64,000 nt of DNA from JACCTU01 sp963700495 (GCA_963700495.1 CAVOXT010000001.1:558001-622000); one strand, 5' to 3'. Shown: positions 54,127-63,098, numbered from the stretch's first letter. The notes: generated from the sequence alone by a model not told the origin. A program made the numbers and translations.

Positions 54127-54500
54127 ACAAGGATCGGATCCGTGTCGTCATCGTCGAGGACAACCAGGTCTTCCGCGAGGCGCTCGAGATGCTCCTCGGC
54201 CTGCGCGACGACATCGAGGTCGTCGCTTCGGTCGCCGACGGGACGGAGGCTGTGCCTGCCTGCGTCGAGCACCGGCCCGACGTCGTCGTGATGGACTACC
54301 GGCTGCCCGGCCTCGACGGGGTCGAGGCGACGAGGGCCGTCCTGGCGAGCTGCCCCGGGACGAACGTCGTCGTCCTGACCGCCTCGGCGAACCTGCGCGA
54401 GCTGGACGCCCTCAAGGAGGCGGGCGCGGTTGCCTGCCTGACGAAGGATCAGGATCTCGAAGTGATCGTCGCCACGATCCTGGGCGCGGCTCGACGCTGA
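54123..54500 (+). CDS. Stand-alone response-regulator receiver protein
   Basis: 125 residues, one receiver domain only: RVVIVEDNQVFREALEM, phosphoacceptor Asp in VVVMDYRLPGLDG, VVVLTAS with the switch Thr, and Lys in CLTKDQ. There is no output domain. It is wedged, with four-base and one-base overlaps, between fakA and degV, so it is part of that operon. It may act by binding, like CheY, on FakA/FakB or another partner. Confidence 0.88.
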   Translation: MNKDRIRVVIVEDNQVFREALEMLLGLRDDIEVVASVADGTEAVPACVEHRPDVVVMDYRLPGLDGVEATRAVLASCPGTNVVVLTASANLRELDALKEAGAVACLTKDQDLEVIVATILGAARR

Positions 54501-55357
54501 TGCAGCTCACGAACGCCAACACCGCGATCGTCCTCGACTCGACCTCGGACTTTCCCGAGGCCGCCGAGCGGTTCCCGAACTGGCGCATGGTGCCGCTCTA
54601 CGTTCGCTTCGGCGACGAGAGCTACCGCGACTACGTCGAGCTCGGCCCGCGCGAGTTCTACGAGCGGCTGCGGGCTGCGCCGACGACGCCGACGACGTCG
54701 CAACCGACGCCGGGCGACTTCGCGGCGACCTACACGGAGCTCGCCGCGTACGAGCGGATCTTGTCGATTCACATCCCGGAGACGCTGTCCGGAACGATCC
54801 AGAGCGCCCGGGTCGCGGCGGAGGAGTTCGGCGGGAAGGTTCGGGCGATCGACTCCGGGACTGCGTCCGCGGCGATCGCGATGCTCGGCTTCGCGATCGA
54901 GCGCCGCCTGGAGCGGGGGACCACGGACGAGGAGGTCGACGCGCTCGTCGAGCAGTTCAAGCAGCGGGCGAGCATCCTCTTCACGGTCGACACCCTCGAG
55001 TTCCTCCAGCGCGGGGGGCGGATCGGCCGCGCCGCGAAGTTCGCCGGCACGCTGCTGAACGTGAAGCCGCTCCTCACCATCGTGGACGGCGAGGTCGTCC
55101 CGCTCAAGCGCGTGCGTGGCGCCGCGAAGGCGTTCGCCGAGTTCCAGCAGCGGTTCACGGAGTCGACGACGGACACGGACACGCTTCGCGTCGGGATCGC
55201 GCACGCGGAGGCGCCCGAACGCGCGGAGCAGCTGCGCAAGATGGTGCGCGGGGAGCGCCCGCGCGCAGAGGTCGAGATCGTGACGACGCTCGGCGCGGTC
55301 GTCGGAACCCACGCCGGCCCCGGGACCGTCGGCTTCTTCTGGTTCACCGACGACTAG
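54500..55357 (+). CDS. DegV/FakB fatty-acid-binding protein
   Basis: 285 residues. AIVLDSTSDFPE, VPLYVRFGDESYRDYVEL, TTPTTSQPTPGDFAATY and ILSIHIPETLSGTIQSARVA are the acyl-binding signatures, followed by FTVDTLEFLQRGGRIGRAAK. It should present fatty acids to FakA for phosphorylation and lipid synthesis. It starts at ATG 54500, overlapping the receiver gene stop by one base. Confidence 0.93.
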   Translation: MQLTNANTAIVLDSTSDFPEAAERFPNWRMVPLYVRFGDESYRDYVELGPREFYERLRAAPTTPTTSQPTPGDFAATYTELAAYERILSIHIPETLSGTIQSARVAAEEFGGKVRAIDSGTASAAIAMLGFAIERRLERGTTDEEVDALVEQFKQRASILFTVDTLEFLQRGGRIGRAAKFAGTLLNVKPLLTIVDGEVVPLKRVRGAAKAFAEFQQRFTESTTDTDTLRVGIAHAEAPERAEQLRKMVRGERPRAEVEIVTTLGAVVGTHAGPGTVGFFWFTDD

Positions 55358-55569
55358 TCGTCGTCGGGTTGCTCCCGGCCGTCGCCTGTTTCCGTCGAGG
55401 TCTGCGTGGTCGTTGGCTCGGTGCCTGTCGAAGCAGCCGGCTCCGGGAGCGTGACCTGCGGCGTGAGCCGTCCGACCGGATCGCTGTTGTCGTTCGCGTA
55501 GCCGAGCAGCGCGAAGTTCGCACCGATTGCCGCGGCAGCGGCGAGCAGCGCGACGAGCACGATCTTCAT
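55354..55569 (-). CDS. Small secreted or anchored protein of unknown function
   Basis: 71 residues. An N-terminal signal-anchor (IVLVALLAAAAAIGANFALLG) is followed by a low-complexity tail: Thr, Pro, Glu rich, ending GREQPDDD. No family is recognised. It overlaps the FAD reductase gene's stop by four bases and closes the redox operon. Confidence 0.6.
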   Translation of the reverse strand: MKIVLVALLAAAAAIGANFALLGYANDNSDPVGRLTPQVTLPEPAASTGTEPTTTQTSTETGDGREQPDDD

Positions 55570-56621
55570 GCCGCGGAGGCTAGCGCCGCGTCCGCGAGCT
55601 CGGCCCGGAACGAGGCCGGCGAGGCCGAGTCGTTCGCCGCGAGCCCTGCGACGAAGCGGCCTGCGCGGTCGAAGTAGCGGGCGGTGAACGCGTCGTCTCG
55701 CCCTTCGAGCGCGACGGTGGCCCAACCCGCGCCGAAGCCGACGTACTGCAGCCGCAGCCCGAACTGATCGGACCAGAAGTACGGCGGTGCGCTGTGTGGC
55801 TGCTCCCGGCCCAGCACCGCCCGCGCGACCGCCGCCGCCTGACCCGCCGCATCGGTCCAGTGCTCGACGCGACGGCCGTCGACGTTCGCGACGTCACCGC
55901 ATGCGTACACGCCGGGGATCGCGGTGCGGCCGCAGGCGTCGGTCTCGACGGCGCCGCCGCCGAGCAGCTCCCCCGCCGGCGCGGCGCCGATGCCGGCGAG
56001 AGCCACGTCGGCGTCGGGCACGTCTCGCGTGCTCGTGCGCACGTCGACGCCGTGCGCGCGCCAGCGCGACGCGAGCAGCTCGCCGACCTCGCAGCCGAGG
56101 GTCTGCGCGAACGGTGTGGCCGCCGCCTCGACCATCGAGACGTCGACGCCGAGCGCTCGCGCGGTCGAGGCGACCTCGGCGCCGATGAAGCCGCCGCCGA
56201 TGACGGCGAGCCGACGGCCGGGAACTAGCTCGCGGCGCAGCTCGAGCGCGTCGTCGAGCGTCCGCAGGGTTCGTGCGCCCGGCAGGCTGCGTGCGCGCGA
56301 GCCGGTGGCGAGCACGAGCGCATCGAAGGGAAACTCGCGTCGCCCGGCGTGCGCGATCCGTCCGCGGGTGTCGATCCTGTCGACGGTCATACCGAGCTCG
56401 AGCTCGATCCCTTGCTCCTCCCAGAACGAGTCCGGTCGGAGAAGGAGCTGCTCGGGTTCGCGTCCTCCCGCGAGGAGCTCCTTCGAGAGCGCGGGCCGCT
56501 CGTACGGGGGATGCGGCTCGGCGCCCACGAGCGTGACGTCGCCGTCGAAGCCCTCCGCACGGAGCGTCTCCGCGCACCGCGCCCCGGCGAGGCCCGCGCC
56601 GACGACGACGACGCGTTTCAC
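55566..56621 (-). CDS. Ferredoxin/pyridine-nucleotide-disulfide-type FAD reductase
   Basis: 351 residues. The FAD motif VVVGAGLAGARCAETLRA and PYERPALSKELLAG begin the protein; LVLATGSRARSLPG and the NAD motif AVIGGGFIGAEVASTARALG follow. A C-terminal reductase domain ends FDRAGRFVAGLAANDSASP. It is related to ferredoxin reductases of dioxygenase or P450 systems. It overlaps the ferredoxin gene by four bases, so it is its likely electron donor. Confidence 0.92.
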   Translation of the reverse strand: MKRVVVVGAGLAGARCAETLRAEGFDGDVTLVGAEPHPPYERPALSKELLAGGREPEQLLLRPDSFWEEQGIELELGMTVDRIDTRGRIAHAGRREFPFDALVLATGSRARSLPGARTLRTLDDALELRRELVPGRRLAVIGGGFIGAEVASTARALGVDVSMVEAAATPFAQTLGCEVGELLASRWRAHGVDVRTSTRDVPDADVALAGIGAAPAGELLGGGAVETDACGRTAIPGVYACGDVANVDGRRVEHWTDAAGQAAAVARAVLGREQPHSAPPYFWSDQFGLRLQYVGFGAGWATVALEGRDDAFTARYFDRAGRFVAGLAANDSASPASFRAELADAALASAA

Positions 56622-56818
56622 GCCGCCTGCTCTTCGATCACGGTGATGGCGCCCATCGGGCACGAGGCCGCCGCGTCGACGACGCGCGGGTCGTCGCTCT
56701 CGCCGATGCGGACGGAAGCGAGGCCGCCTGCGCCGACCTCGAACACGTCGGGCGCGAGCTCTGCGCACGAGCCGAAGCCGCTGCAGAGGGATTCGTCGAT
56801 CACGATGCGGTAGCGCAC
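56618..56818 (-). CDS. [3Fe-4S]-type ferredoxin
   Basis: 66 residues. The cysteines are LCSGFGSC (C12, C18) and ASCPMGAI (C53), the C-x5-C-xn-CP spacing of a single 3Fe-4S (P450-type) ferredoxin. It starts at GTG 56818 with AAAGGAG upstream. No P450 gene is adjacent; the neighbours are the FAD reductase and a membrane cytochrome. Confidence 0.92.
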   Translation of the reverse strand: MRYRIVIDESLCSGFGSCAELAPDVFEVGAGGLASVRIGESDDPRVVDAAASCPMGAITVIEEQAA

Positions 56819-57360
56819 GAGGGTGCTCCTTTCGGTTGCGGTCGGACAGGTGGGACGAGCGCGCGCCACGCGGTCGCCAGGACGACTGAGAAGACTGCGC
56901 CCACGTAGAGGCCGGCCAGCGAGCGTGAGTCGGTTCCTGCGAACAGCCCGTGAACGGTCGCCAGAGCGAAGACGGCGTACGTCGTCCAGTGCAGGCGGCG
57001 CCAGTTGCGGATGCCGATCCTGCGGCGCACCCAGAACGATGCGATCACGAGGAGAATCAGGTCCCCGGCGACGACGCCGGAGGCGGTCCACGCCGGCCGG
57101 TACCCCACGAGCCCGGGGATGACGAGCGCAAGCGGGCTCACGTGAATCGACGCGTCGAAGACGAGCGCGAGGCCGTGCAGAGCGAGCGCTCCGAGCGCGA
57201 GGAGCGCGAGAGTTCGATGCGTCTCGGTCACATACGCCGGCTTGAGGCGCGTGAACGGACGCGACTTCAGGACGAGGCCGGCGAGCACCGACAGCGTCAG
57301 CAGCGCGTACGCGGTGAGCCCGGACGCGCGCGCGAGGATCCAGAACGTCGGGTCCTTCAC
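56800..57360 (-). CDS. Ferric-reductase-like transmembrane (heme b) protein
   Basis: 186 residues and about six transmembrane helices. The pairs THRTLALLALGALALHGLA and LHWTTYAVFALATVHGLFAG hold four His positions spaced for one or two b-hemes, as in FRD/YedZ-like domains. No flavin domain is fused. It starts at GTG 57360, overlapping apbE, and its last bases overlap the ferredoxin gene. It could pass electrons between the membrane and the ferredoxin/FAD reductase. Confidence 0.85.
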   Translation of the reverse strand: MKDPTFWILARASGLTAYALLTLSVLAGLVLKSRPFTRLKPAYVTETHRTLALLALGALALHGLALVFDASIHVSPLALVIPGLVGYRPAWTASGVVAGDLILLVIASFWVRRRIGIRNWRRLHWTTYAVFALATVHGLFAGTDSRSLAGLYVGAVFSVVLATAWRALVPPVRPQPKGAPSCATAS

Positions 57361-58172
57361 GCGAGGCCTCCGCTCACCGCGACGGAACCGTCCGCGCGGA
57401 CGAGCACGCAGGGCGTTCGCCGCGCGGCCTCCTCGTCGCCGAGGAAGACCGCCTTGGCCAGCACTTCGGCTTCGGTTGCCGTTGCGGCGACGACCGTCGC
57501 CCGCACGAGCGTCGTCTTCGCCGGCGCGCCGGTGTGCGGGTCGATCAGGTGATGCCGCTCGCGGCCGCCGCGCGTCCAGCGTCGGCGATCCCGCCCGGAC
57601 GTCGCGATCGCGCCTCGCTCGAGCAGGAGCGTGAGGTGCTCGACGCCGACGGGCCACGCGCCCCCGCGGACGGCGAGGTCGCCCCCCGCGTTGACGAGGC
57701 ACGGCCCTGCGGCTGCGAGTATCTCGGCGGCGCGGTCGACGGCATAGCCCTTTCCGATCCCGCCGAGATCGAGCCTGACACCCGGGTCGAGCTCGATCCT
57801 GCAGCCCTCGACGCGGACGGCGCCGCCGCACGGGCGAGGAGGAGGGGAGCTCTCGCCCGTCGCGGCGACTTCCTCGAAGGTCCGGTCGTACCCCGCCGCG
57901 ACGAGTGCATCGTGCACCGTCGGGTCGAATCGCCCGCAAGTCCGGCGGCGTGCGTCGAGCGCGAGCTGGACGACGCGAAGGAGGTCAAGCCCCGCGTCGA
58001 TCGAGCCGGCCGCATTGAGCCGCGAGAGCTCGGAGTCCGGGCGGAAGCGGGAGAGGATCGCCTCGAGGCGGTGGAACTCCTCTTCGGCTGCACAGAGCGC
58101 GGTTTCGGCCGCGGCCGCGTCGAGGAGCAGCTCCACGTCCGTGCCCATCGCATGGAACGACCGGCGGATCAC
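57357..58172 (-). CDS. apbE: FAD:protein FMN transferase ApbE
   Basis: 271 residues from GTG 58172. AMGTDVELLLDA, SRFRPDSELSRLNAAGSID, GVRLDLGGIGKGYAVDRAAE, NAGGDLAVRGGAWPVG, AIATSGRDRRRW and HLIDPHTGAPA are the family motifs. It attaches FMN to Ser/Thr of secreted flavoproteins through a phosphoester bond. No obvious FMN-binding-domain target is in the window. The four-base overlap couples it to the gene upstream. Confidence 0.93.
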   Translation of the reverse strand: MIRRSFHAMGTDVELLLDAAAAETALCAAEEEFHRLEAILSRFRPDSELSRLNAAGSIDAGLDLLRVVQLALDARRRTCGRFDPTVHDALVAAGYDRTFEEVAATGESSPPPRPCGGAVRVEGCRIELDPGVRLDLGGIGKGYAVDRAAEILAAAGPCLVNAGGDLAVRGGAWPVGVEHLTLLLERGAIATSGRDRRRWTRGGRERHHLIDPHTGAPAKTTLVRATVVAATATEAEVLAKAVFLGDEEAARRTPCVLVRADGSVAVSGGLA

Positions 58173-58504
58173 GACGACCTCGTCACGGTGACCGGGGGAA
58201 GCGGAGCGAGGCGGACGATTGGTGCGGCGGCGGCGGCCGCCCGCGCCGCCGCCGCCCGCCGGGAGATCGCGCCGATCGCAAGCCTGCGGTCGGCGAGCTG
58301 GGCGCGGTAGATCTCCCAACGCCGGTCGACGAGCTGCTGGACCTGGATCGACTCGCGCCGGAGGCGCTGCTCGCGGACGGCGAGGGCCTGTGCGCGCGGA
58401 TCGACCGCCGGGTCGCCCCAGGGATGCGCAGCCGCGAACGCCCACGCGACAAAGAGGACGAGGATCGCCGCGGCGACGACGTAGAGGCGGACGACGCTAG
58501 TCAT
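58169..58504 (-). CDS. Small membrane-anchored coiled-coil protein
   Basis: 111 residues from ATG 58504. One N-terminal transmembrane segment (VVRLYVVAAAILVLFVAWAF) is followed by a charged helical region (VREQRLRRESIQVQQLVDRR) and an Ala-rich end. No family is recognised. It overlaps the upstream gene by eight bases and apbE by four. Confidence 0.65.
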   Translation of the reverse strand: MTSVVRLYVVAAAILVLFVAWAFAAAHPWGDPAVDPRAQALAVREQRLRRESIQVQQLVDRRWEIYRAQLADRRLAIGAISRRAAAARAAAAAAPIVRLAPLPPVTVTRSS

Positions 58505-58838
58505 CGTCCTCGTCTTCGTGCTCGAACTCGTTCTCATGATCGTCGTCCTCGTGGACCGATGCGAGGGCGGCGGGAGCGGGCGCGGGCAGGATGATCGTCC
58601 GAGGTGCTGCGGGGATGGGAGCCTCGGCGGGAAGCGCCGGGAGTGCGGGCGGGCGCTTCGCCCGCAGCGCCCTCAGCTGCCGTTCGGCAGCGTCGAGTTG
58701 GGTCGCGCGTGCGGCGAGCTCCGCGTCCGAGACGGTCGACGAGGCTCCGAGCGCGGTCGTGTGGGTGAGCGAGAAGATCCCGAGCGCCGCGGCTGCCGCC
58801 AGCAGCAGTGCGATGAAGAGTGCGTGGATCCGGTTCAT
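58497..58838 (-). CDS. Small membrane protein with acidic His/Asp/Glu tail
   Basis: 113 residues from ATG 58838. A signal-anchor (IHALFIALLLAAAAALGIFSL) and a helical middle (AELAARATQLDAAERQLRAL) are followed by a Pro/Ala hinge. The last 17 residues are almost all Asp, Glu and His (VHEDDDHENEFEHEDEDDD), a possible metal-binding tail. It is the first gene of the reverse-strand redox operon, with a box at 58846, and faces the two-component system. Confidence 0.68.
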   Translation of the reverse strand: MNRIHALFIALLLAAAAALGIFSLTHTTALGASSTVSDAELAARATQLDAAERQLRALRAKRPPALPALPAEAPIPAAPRTIILPAPAPAALASVHEDDDHENEFEHEDEDDD

Positions 58839-58845
58839 GACGGCC

Positions 58846-58851
58846 ACCGTA
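58846..58851 (-). promoter_or_regulatory. -10 box of the redox operon
   Basis: TACGGT on the reverse strand lies seven bases before the ATG at 58838, giving a leaderless transcript. Confidence 0.45.
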
Positions 58852-58884
58852 CGAGCGTCGTGGCAAGCGCCGGGCAAGACGGCG

Positions 58885-58912
58885 GTTAAGACTTCTCCCG
58901 AACTTCGTTAAC
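58885..58912. promoter_or_regulatory. Possible regulator site between divergent operons
   Basis: GTTAAG (58885-58890) and CGTTAAC (58906-58912) frame the gap, with related AACTT and GACTT words between. Their place between the redox operon and the two-component genes makes them candidate boxes for the adjacent response regulator. Confidence 0.3.
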
Positions 58913-58952
58913 GCTCTGGCGGCACTTGCCGCGCCCGTGCGACGCTGTCGCG

Positions 58953-59606
58953 GTGCGGGTGCTGGTCGTCGAGGACGAAGACGCGATCGCCGAGCCGCTC
59001 GTGGAGGGTCTCCGCCGCGAGGGGTACGACGTCGTGCGCGTTGCGACCGGGCAAGAGGCGCTGGACGCGGAGGAGACCGACGTCGTGCTCCTCGACCTGC
59101 GTCTGCCGGACGTCGACGGTTTCACAGTCTGTCGCGAGCTCCGCGCACGCTCCGACGTCCCGATCATCGTCGTCAGCGCGCGTGGGGAGGAGGTCGACCG
59201 CGTCGTCGGGCTCGAGCTCGGTGCGGACGACTACGTCGTCAAGCCGTTCGGTCTCCGTGAGCTCGTCGCGCGCATCCGTGCCGTGACGCGCCGCCGCGAC
59301 GGTGGAGGTATCCGCCGTGAGGTGTTGCGGGCCGGGCCGCTCGAGGTCGACGAGCGTGCGCGCCGCGCCGCGTACGACGGTCGCGAGCTGCAGTTGACCG
59401 CGAAGGAGTTCGACCTGCTCGCGCTGCTCGCGTCCGATGCCGGCGCAGTCGTCAGCCGCGAGACGATCCTTCGTCACGTCTGGGACACGACGTGGTACGG
59501 CAGCCAGAAGACCATCGACGTGCACGTCGCGTCCCTCCGCAAGAAGGTCGGTGACCCGGAGGCGATCGAGACGGTCCGGGGCATCGGGTACCGCCTGCGC
59601 ACATGA
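58953..59606 (+). CDS. OmpR-family response regulator
   Basis: 217 residues from GTG 58953. The receiver has VLVVEDEDAIAEPLVEG, Asp in VLLDLRLPDVDGF and Lys in DDYVVKPFG. The winged-helix output domain reads LTAKEFDLLALLASDAGAVVS, ILRHVWDTTWYGSQKTIDVH and ETVRGIGYRLRT. It is coupled to the kinase gene. Its likely targets include the divergent redox operon. Confidence 0.94.
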   Translation: MRVLVVEDEDAIAEPLVEGLRREGYDVVRVATGQEALDAEETDVVLLDLRLPDVDGFTVCRELRARSDVPIIVVSARGEEVDRVVGLELGADDYVVKPFGLRELVARIRAVTRRRDGGGIRREVLRAGPLEVDERARRAAYDGRELQLTAKEFDLLALLASDAGAVVSRETILRHVWDTTWYGSQKTIDVHVASLRKKVGDPEAIETVRGIGYRLRT

Positions 59607-60958
59607 GCCGCTGGCTGCTGTTCGGCTACCTCTCGCTGACCGCGTTCGTCCTCGTCGTGCTCGAGGTCCCGCTCGCGATCACGTATGCGCGCAACGAGCG
59701 TAGCTCGCTCTCGACGAAGGTCGAGCGCGACGCGGTCGCGGTCGCGTCGGTCGCCGACGACGTGCTCGAGCAGCCGAGGCAGCGCCTCGGCCCGTTGCGC
59801 GCGTTTGTCGAGACGTACGCGCGCGAGACCGGCGGCCGAGTCGTGATCGTTGACGAGCGTGGCCGCGTGCTCGTCGACACCGATCCGCCCGAGGCAGGCG
59901 CGCGGAACTTTTCCTCCCGGCCTGAGATTCGAGTCGCGCTCTCCGGGCGAGTCGCGAGCGGCGTCAGGCACTCGGAGCTCCTCGGAGCAGATCTCCTCTT
60001 CGTCGCTGTGCCGGTGGCGTCGAACGGACGCGTGAACGGTGCCGTCCGCATCACCTATCCCACGTCGGCGGTCGACGAACGGGTCCGGCGCTACCGGCTC
60101 ATCCTGCTCGGGATCGCGCTGGTGGTGCTCGCGGTCGCGACCGCGGTCGGGCTCGCGCTGGCGCGGTTCGTTTCGCGGCCGCTCCGCGACGTGCAGCGTG
60201 CGGCCGGCGCGGCGGCGGCGGGCGACCTGACGGTGCGGGCGCCGGAGGACGAAGGCCCGCCGGAGGTCCGCGCACTCGCCGCGGAGTTCAACGACATGGT
60301 CGTGAAGCTCGACGGGCTCCTGCGGGCGCAGCAGGACTTCGTGGCCGACGCCTCTCACCAGCTGCGGACGCCGCTGACCGCGCTGCGACTCCGACTGGAG
60401 AACCTCGAGCGCGACGTCGACGCGGACGGCCGCCGCGAGCTCGAGGCGGCGATCGACGAGGTCGAGCGGCTTTCCCGGCTCGTCACGGGGCTGCTCGTGC
60501 TCGCGCGCGCCGAGGAAGGCTCCGGCCCGGCCGGCGAGGTCGACCTGAGCGAGGTCGTGCGCTCGCGCGTCGATGCGTGGGCGCCGTATGCGGAAGAGCT
60601 CCAGATCGCGCTCGAGCCCCGCGCCGACGGAGCGGCACGCGTTCGTGCGACGCGCGAACGGCTCGATCAGGTGCTCGACAATCTGATCGAGAACGCACTC
60701 GAGCACTCGCCTGCCGGGGCGACCGTGACGGTCGGCGCGTCCGGCTCCGAGGTGCACGTGGTCGACGAGGGGCCCGGGCTCACCGAAGACGAGCGGGAGC
60801 GCGCGTTCGACCGTTTCTGGCGGGGCGGTCGTGGCAAGGGCTCCGGCCTCGGGCTCGCGATCGTTCGCCGGCTCGCCGAGGCGGACGGCGGACAGGTCGA
60901 GCTCCGCCTCGCGGAAGGCGGCGGGATCGACGCGGTCGTCGTGCTTCGGCGCAGCTGA
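59603..60958 (+). CDS. Sensor histidine kinase
   Basis: 451 residues. Two transmembrane helices (about residues 5-25 and 165-185) enclose an extracytoplasmic sensor of about 135 residues. A HAMP region follows (RFVSRPLRDVQRAAGAAAAG). The phosphoacceptor His is in ADASHQLRTPLTALRL; N and G boxes are NLIENALEHS and VDEGPGLTEDERERAFDRF, with GKGSGLGLAIVRRL. It should phosphorylate the regulator encoded just upstream. Confidence 0.94.
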   Translation: MSRWLLFGYLSLTAFVLVVLEVPLAITYARNERSSLSTKVERDAVAVASVADDVLEQPRQRLGPLRAFVETYARETGGRVVIVDERGRVLVDTDPPEAGARNFSSRPEIRVALSGRVASGVRHSELLGADLLFVAVPVASNGRVNGAVRITYPTSAVDERVRRYRLILLGIALVVLAVATAVGLALARFVSRPLRDVQRAAGAAAAGDLTVRAPEDEGPPEVRALAAEFNDMVVKLDGLLRAQQDFVADASHQLRTPLTALRLRLENLERDVDADGRRELEAAIDEVERLSRLVTGLLVLARAEEGSGPAGEVDLSEVVRSRVDAWAPYAEELQIALEPRADGAARVRATRERLDQVLDNLIENALEHSPAGATVTVGASGSEVHVVDEGPGLTEDERERAFDRFWRGGRGKGSGLGLAIVRRLAEADGGQVELRLAEGGGIDAVVVLRRS

Positions 60959-61003
60959 GTCCGTCCGGGACCGGCTCCTATACTCGAACCGGCTCTGGTC
61001 GTC

Positions 61004-63063
61004 GTGGCAACACCGATCCGCACGCAGGTGGGGTTCTCGGGCGTGGACCCGCCCGACGGCTGGCCGCACACGCGATCGACGCCGAGGCCCGAGCGGCTCG
61101 AGCGCGCGCTCGACGTCCTCCCCGGGATCGGCGTCACCGTCGCGAAGCGGCTCGCAAAGCTCGGCCTGCGCACGATCGACGACCTGCTGCGGCACGGGCC
61201 GTTCCGCTACGAGCCGGCGGCGCCCGAGCTGGGGATCGGGGAGCTGTTCGGGGAGGAGGAGGCCGCGATTGCGGGCGTCGTACGCCGGTCACACAAGCGT
61301 CGGACGCGCCGTGTGACGATCGTGACCGCCCGCGTCGAGGACGAGACAGGGCAGATCGACGCGGTGTGGTTCAACCAGGACTGGCTCGTGGATCGGCTCA
61401 AGCCGGGGACGCACGTCCGGCTCCGAGGGCAGCGCCGCGGCAAGGACTTCGTCGTCAAGAGCTACGACCTCGGAGAGACGGCGCAGACGGCGGACTTCGC
61501 GCCCGTCTATCCGGCGAGCGAGGACGTGACGAGCAAGCGGCTGCGGGCATTCGTCGAGTCCGCGCTGCCGTACGCCGACGACGTGCCCGACCTGCTCCCG
61601 GCGGTGCTGCGCGCGCGACTCGAGCTGCCGATCGTCCGCGACGCGTTCGTCGCGCTCCACCGTCCGCTGTCCGAGGCAGAGGCCGAGCGCGCCCGGCGCC
61701 GCCTCGCGTTCGACGAGCTGCTCGAGCTCCAGGTCGGTGCTCGCGCTTGCGCGGCGCGACCGGGAGAACGCCGAGGCGCGCGCGCTCGGCGAGCCGGGGG
61801 AGCTGATCTCGCGCTACCGCGAGGCGCTTCCGTTCACGCTGACCGAGCACCAGGAGCGCGCGATCGCCGATCTGGACCACGACCTGGCGCGCAGCGCGCC
61901 GATGCAGCGGCTCCTGCAGGGCGACGTCGGCTCCGGGAAGACCGTCGTCGCGCTCTACGCGCTGCTGCGCGCGGTCGAACGCGGCTACCTCGGCGCGCTG
62001 ATGGCTCCGACCGAGACGCTCGCCGAGCAGCACTTCCTCACGATCGACCCGATCTGCGTCGAGCTCGGTGTGCGCGCGGCGCTGCTCACGGGCCACGTGC
62101 GCTCCGGCGTCGAGGACGCGCAGATCATCGTCGGCACGCACGCGCTGATCCAGGAAGGCGTCGAGCTCGCAGACCTGGGCGTCGCCGTCGTCGACGAGCA
62201 GCATCGCTTCGGCGTCGAGCAGCGGAGGGCGCTCGCGGAAGGCAGGACGCCGCACGTCCTGCACATGACCGCGACGCCGATCCCGCGCACGCTCGCGCTC
62301 ACGCTGTACGGCGACCTCTCGGTGAGCGAGATCTCAAAGCCGCCCGCGGACCGCAAGCCGATCGTCACCAGCTGGATCACGCACGACCGGAGCTCCGAGG
62401 CCTACACGCGCCTGCGCCGGCTGCTCGACGAAGGCAGGCAGGCGTACGTCGTCTGCCCGGTGATCGAGGAGTCGGAGACGCAGCAGGCGCGCGCGGCCGA
62501 GGCGGAGGCGAAGCGGCTGCGCCGCGCGCGAGCTCAGCGGGTTCCGCGTCGGCTGCCTCCACGGCCGCCTGAAGCCGCAGGACCGGCGCGCGCTGATGGC
62601 GCAGTTCAAGGCGGGCGAGCTCGACGTGCTCGTGGCGACGACCGTGATCGAGGTCGGCGTCGACGTGCCGAACGCGACGGTGATGATCGTCCAGGAGGCC
62701 GACCGCTTCGGGCTCGCGCAGCTCCACCAGCTGCGGGGGCGCGTCGGCCGCGGCGCCGAGCAGTCGTACTGCCTGCTCGTCTCGCGGGCGAAGGACGAGC
62801 TGACCGACTCGGCGCGCGCGCGACTCGAGGCGATGGTCTCCACGACGGACGGCTTCGAGCTCGCCGACCGCGATCTCGAGATCCGCGGCGAGGGCGAGCT
62901 GCTCGGCACGCGCCAGTCGGGAGCCTTCGGCCTGCGCTTCGCGTCCCTTCGCGCGGACCGCGACCTGCTCGAGCTCGCACGCCGCGAAGCGGACGCTCTG
63001 GCCGGCGAGGACGGACTGCTGCAGCAGTCGGCCGCCGCCAAGGCCGCCGCCGCAAGCGCCTGA
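61004..63063 (+). CDS. recG: ATP-dependent DNA helicase RecG, two frame breaks
   Basis: About 685 residues after repair. The wedge domain begins LPGIGVTVAKRLAKLGLRTI with VTARVEDETGQIDAVWFNQ. After an extra G near 61735 the helicase follows: LQGDVGSGKTVVALYALL, LMAPTETLAEQHF, VVDEQHRFGVEQR and HMTATPIPRTLAL. After an extra base near 62520 come GCLHGRLKPQDRRALMAQF, TTVIEVGVDVPNATVM, LHQLRGRVGRG and ELLGTRQSG. RecG regresses replication forks. It starts at GTG 61004, after TATACT about 25 bases upstream. Confidence 0.93.
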
Positions 63064-63098
63064 GTCGGGGCGGGACGTCGAACAGGTTGAATAGAGAC

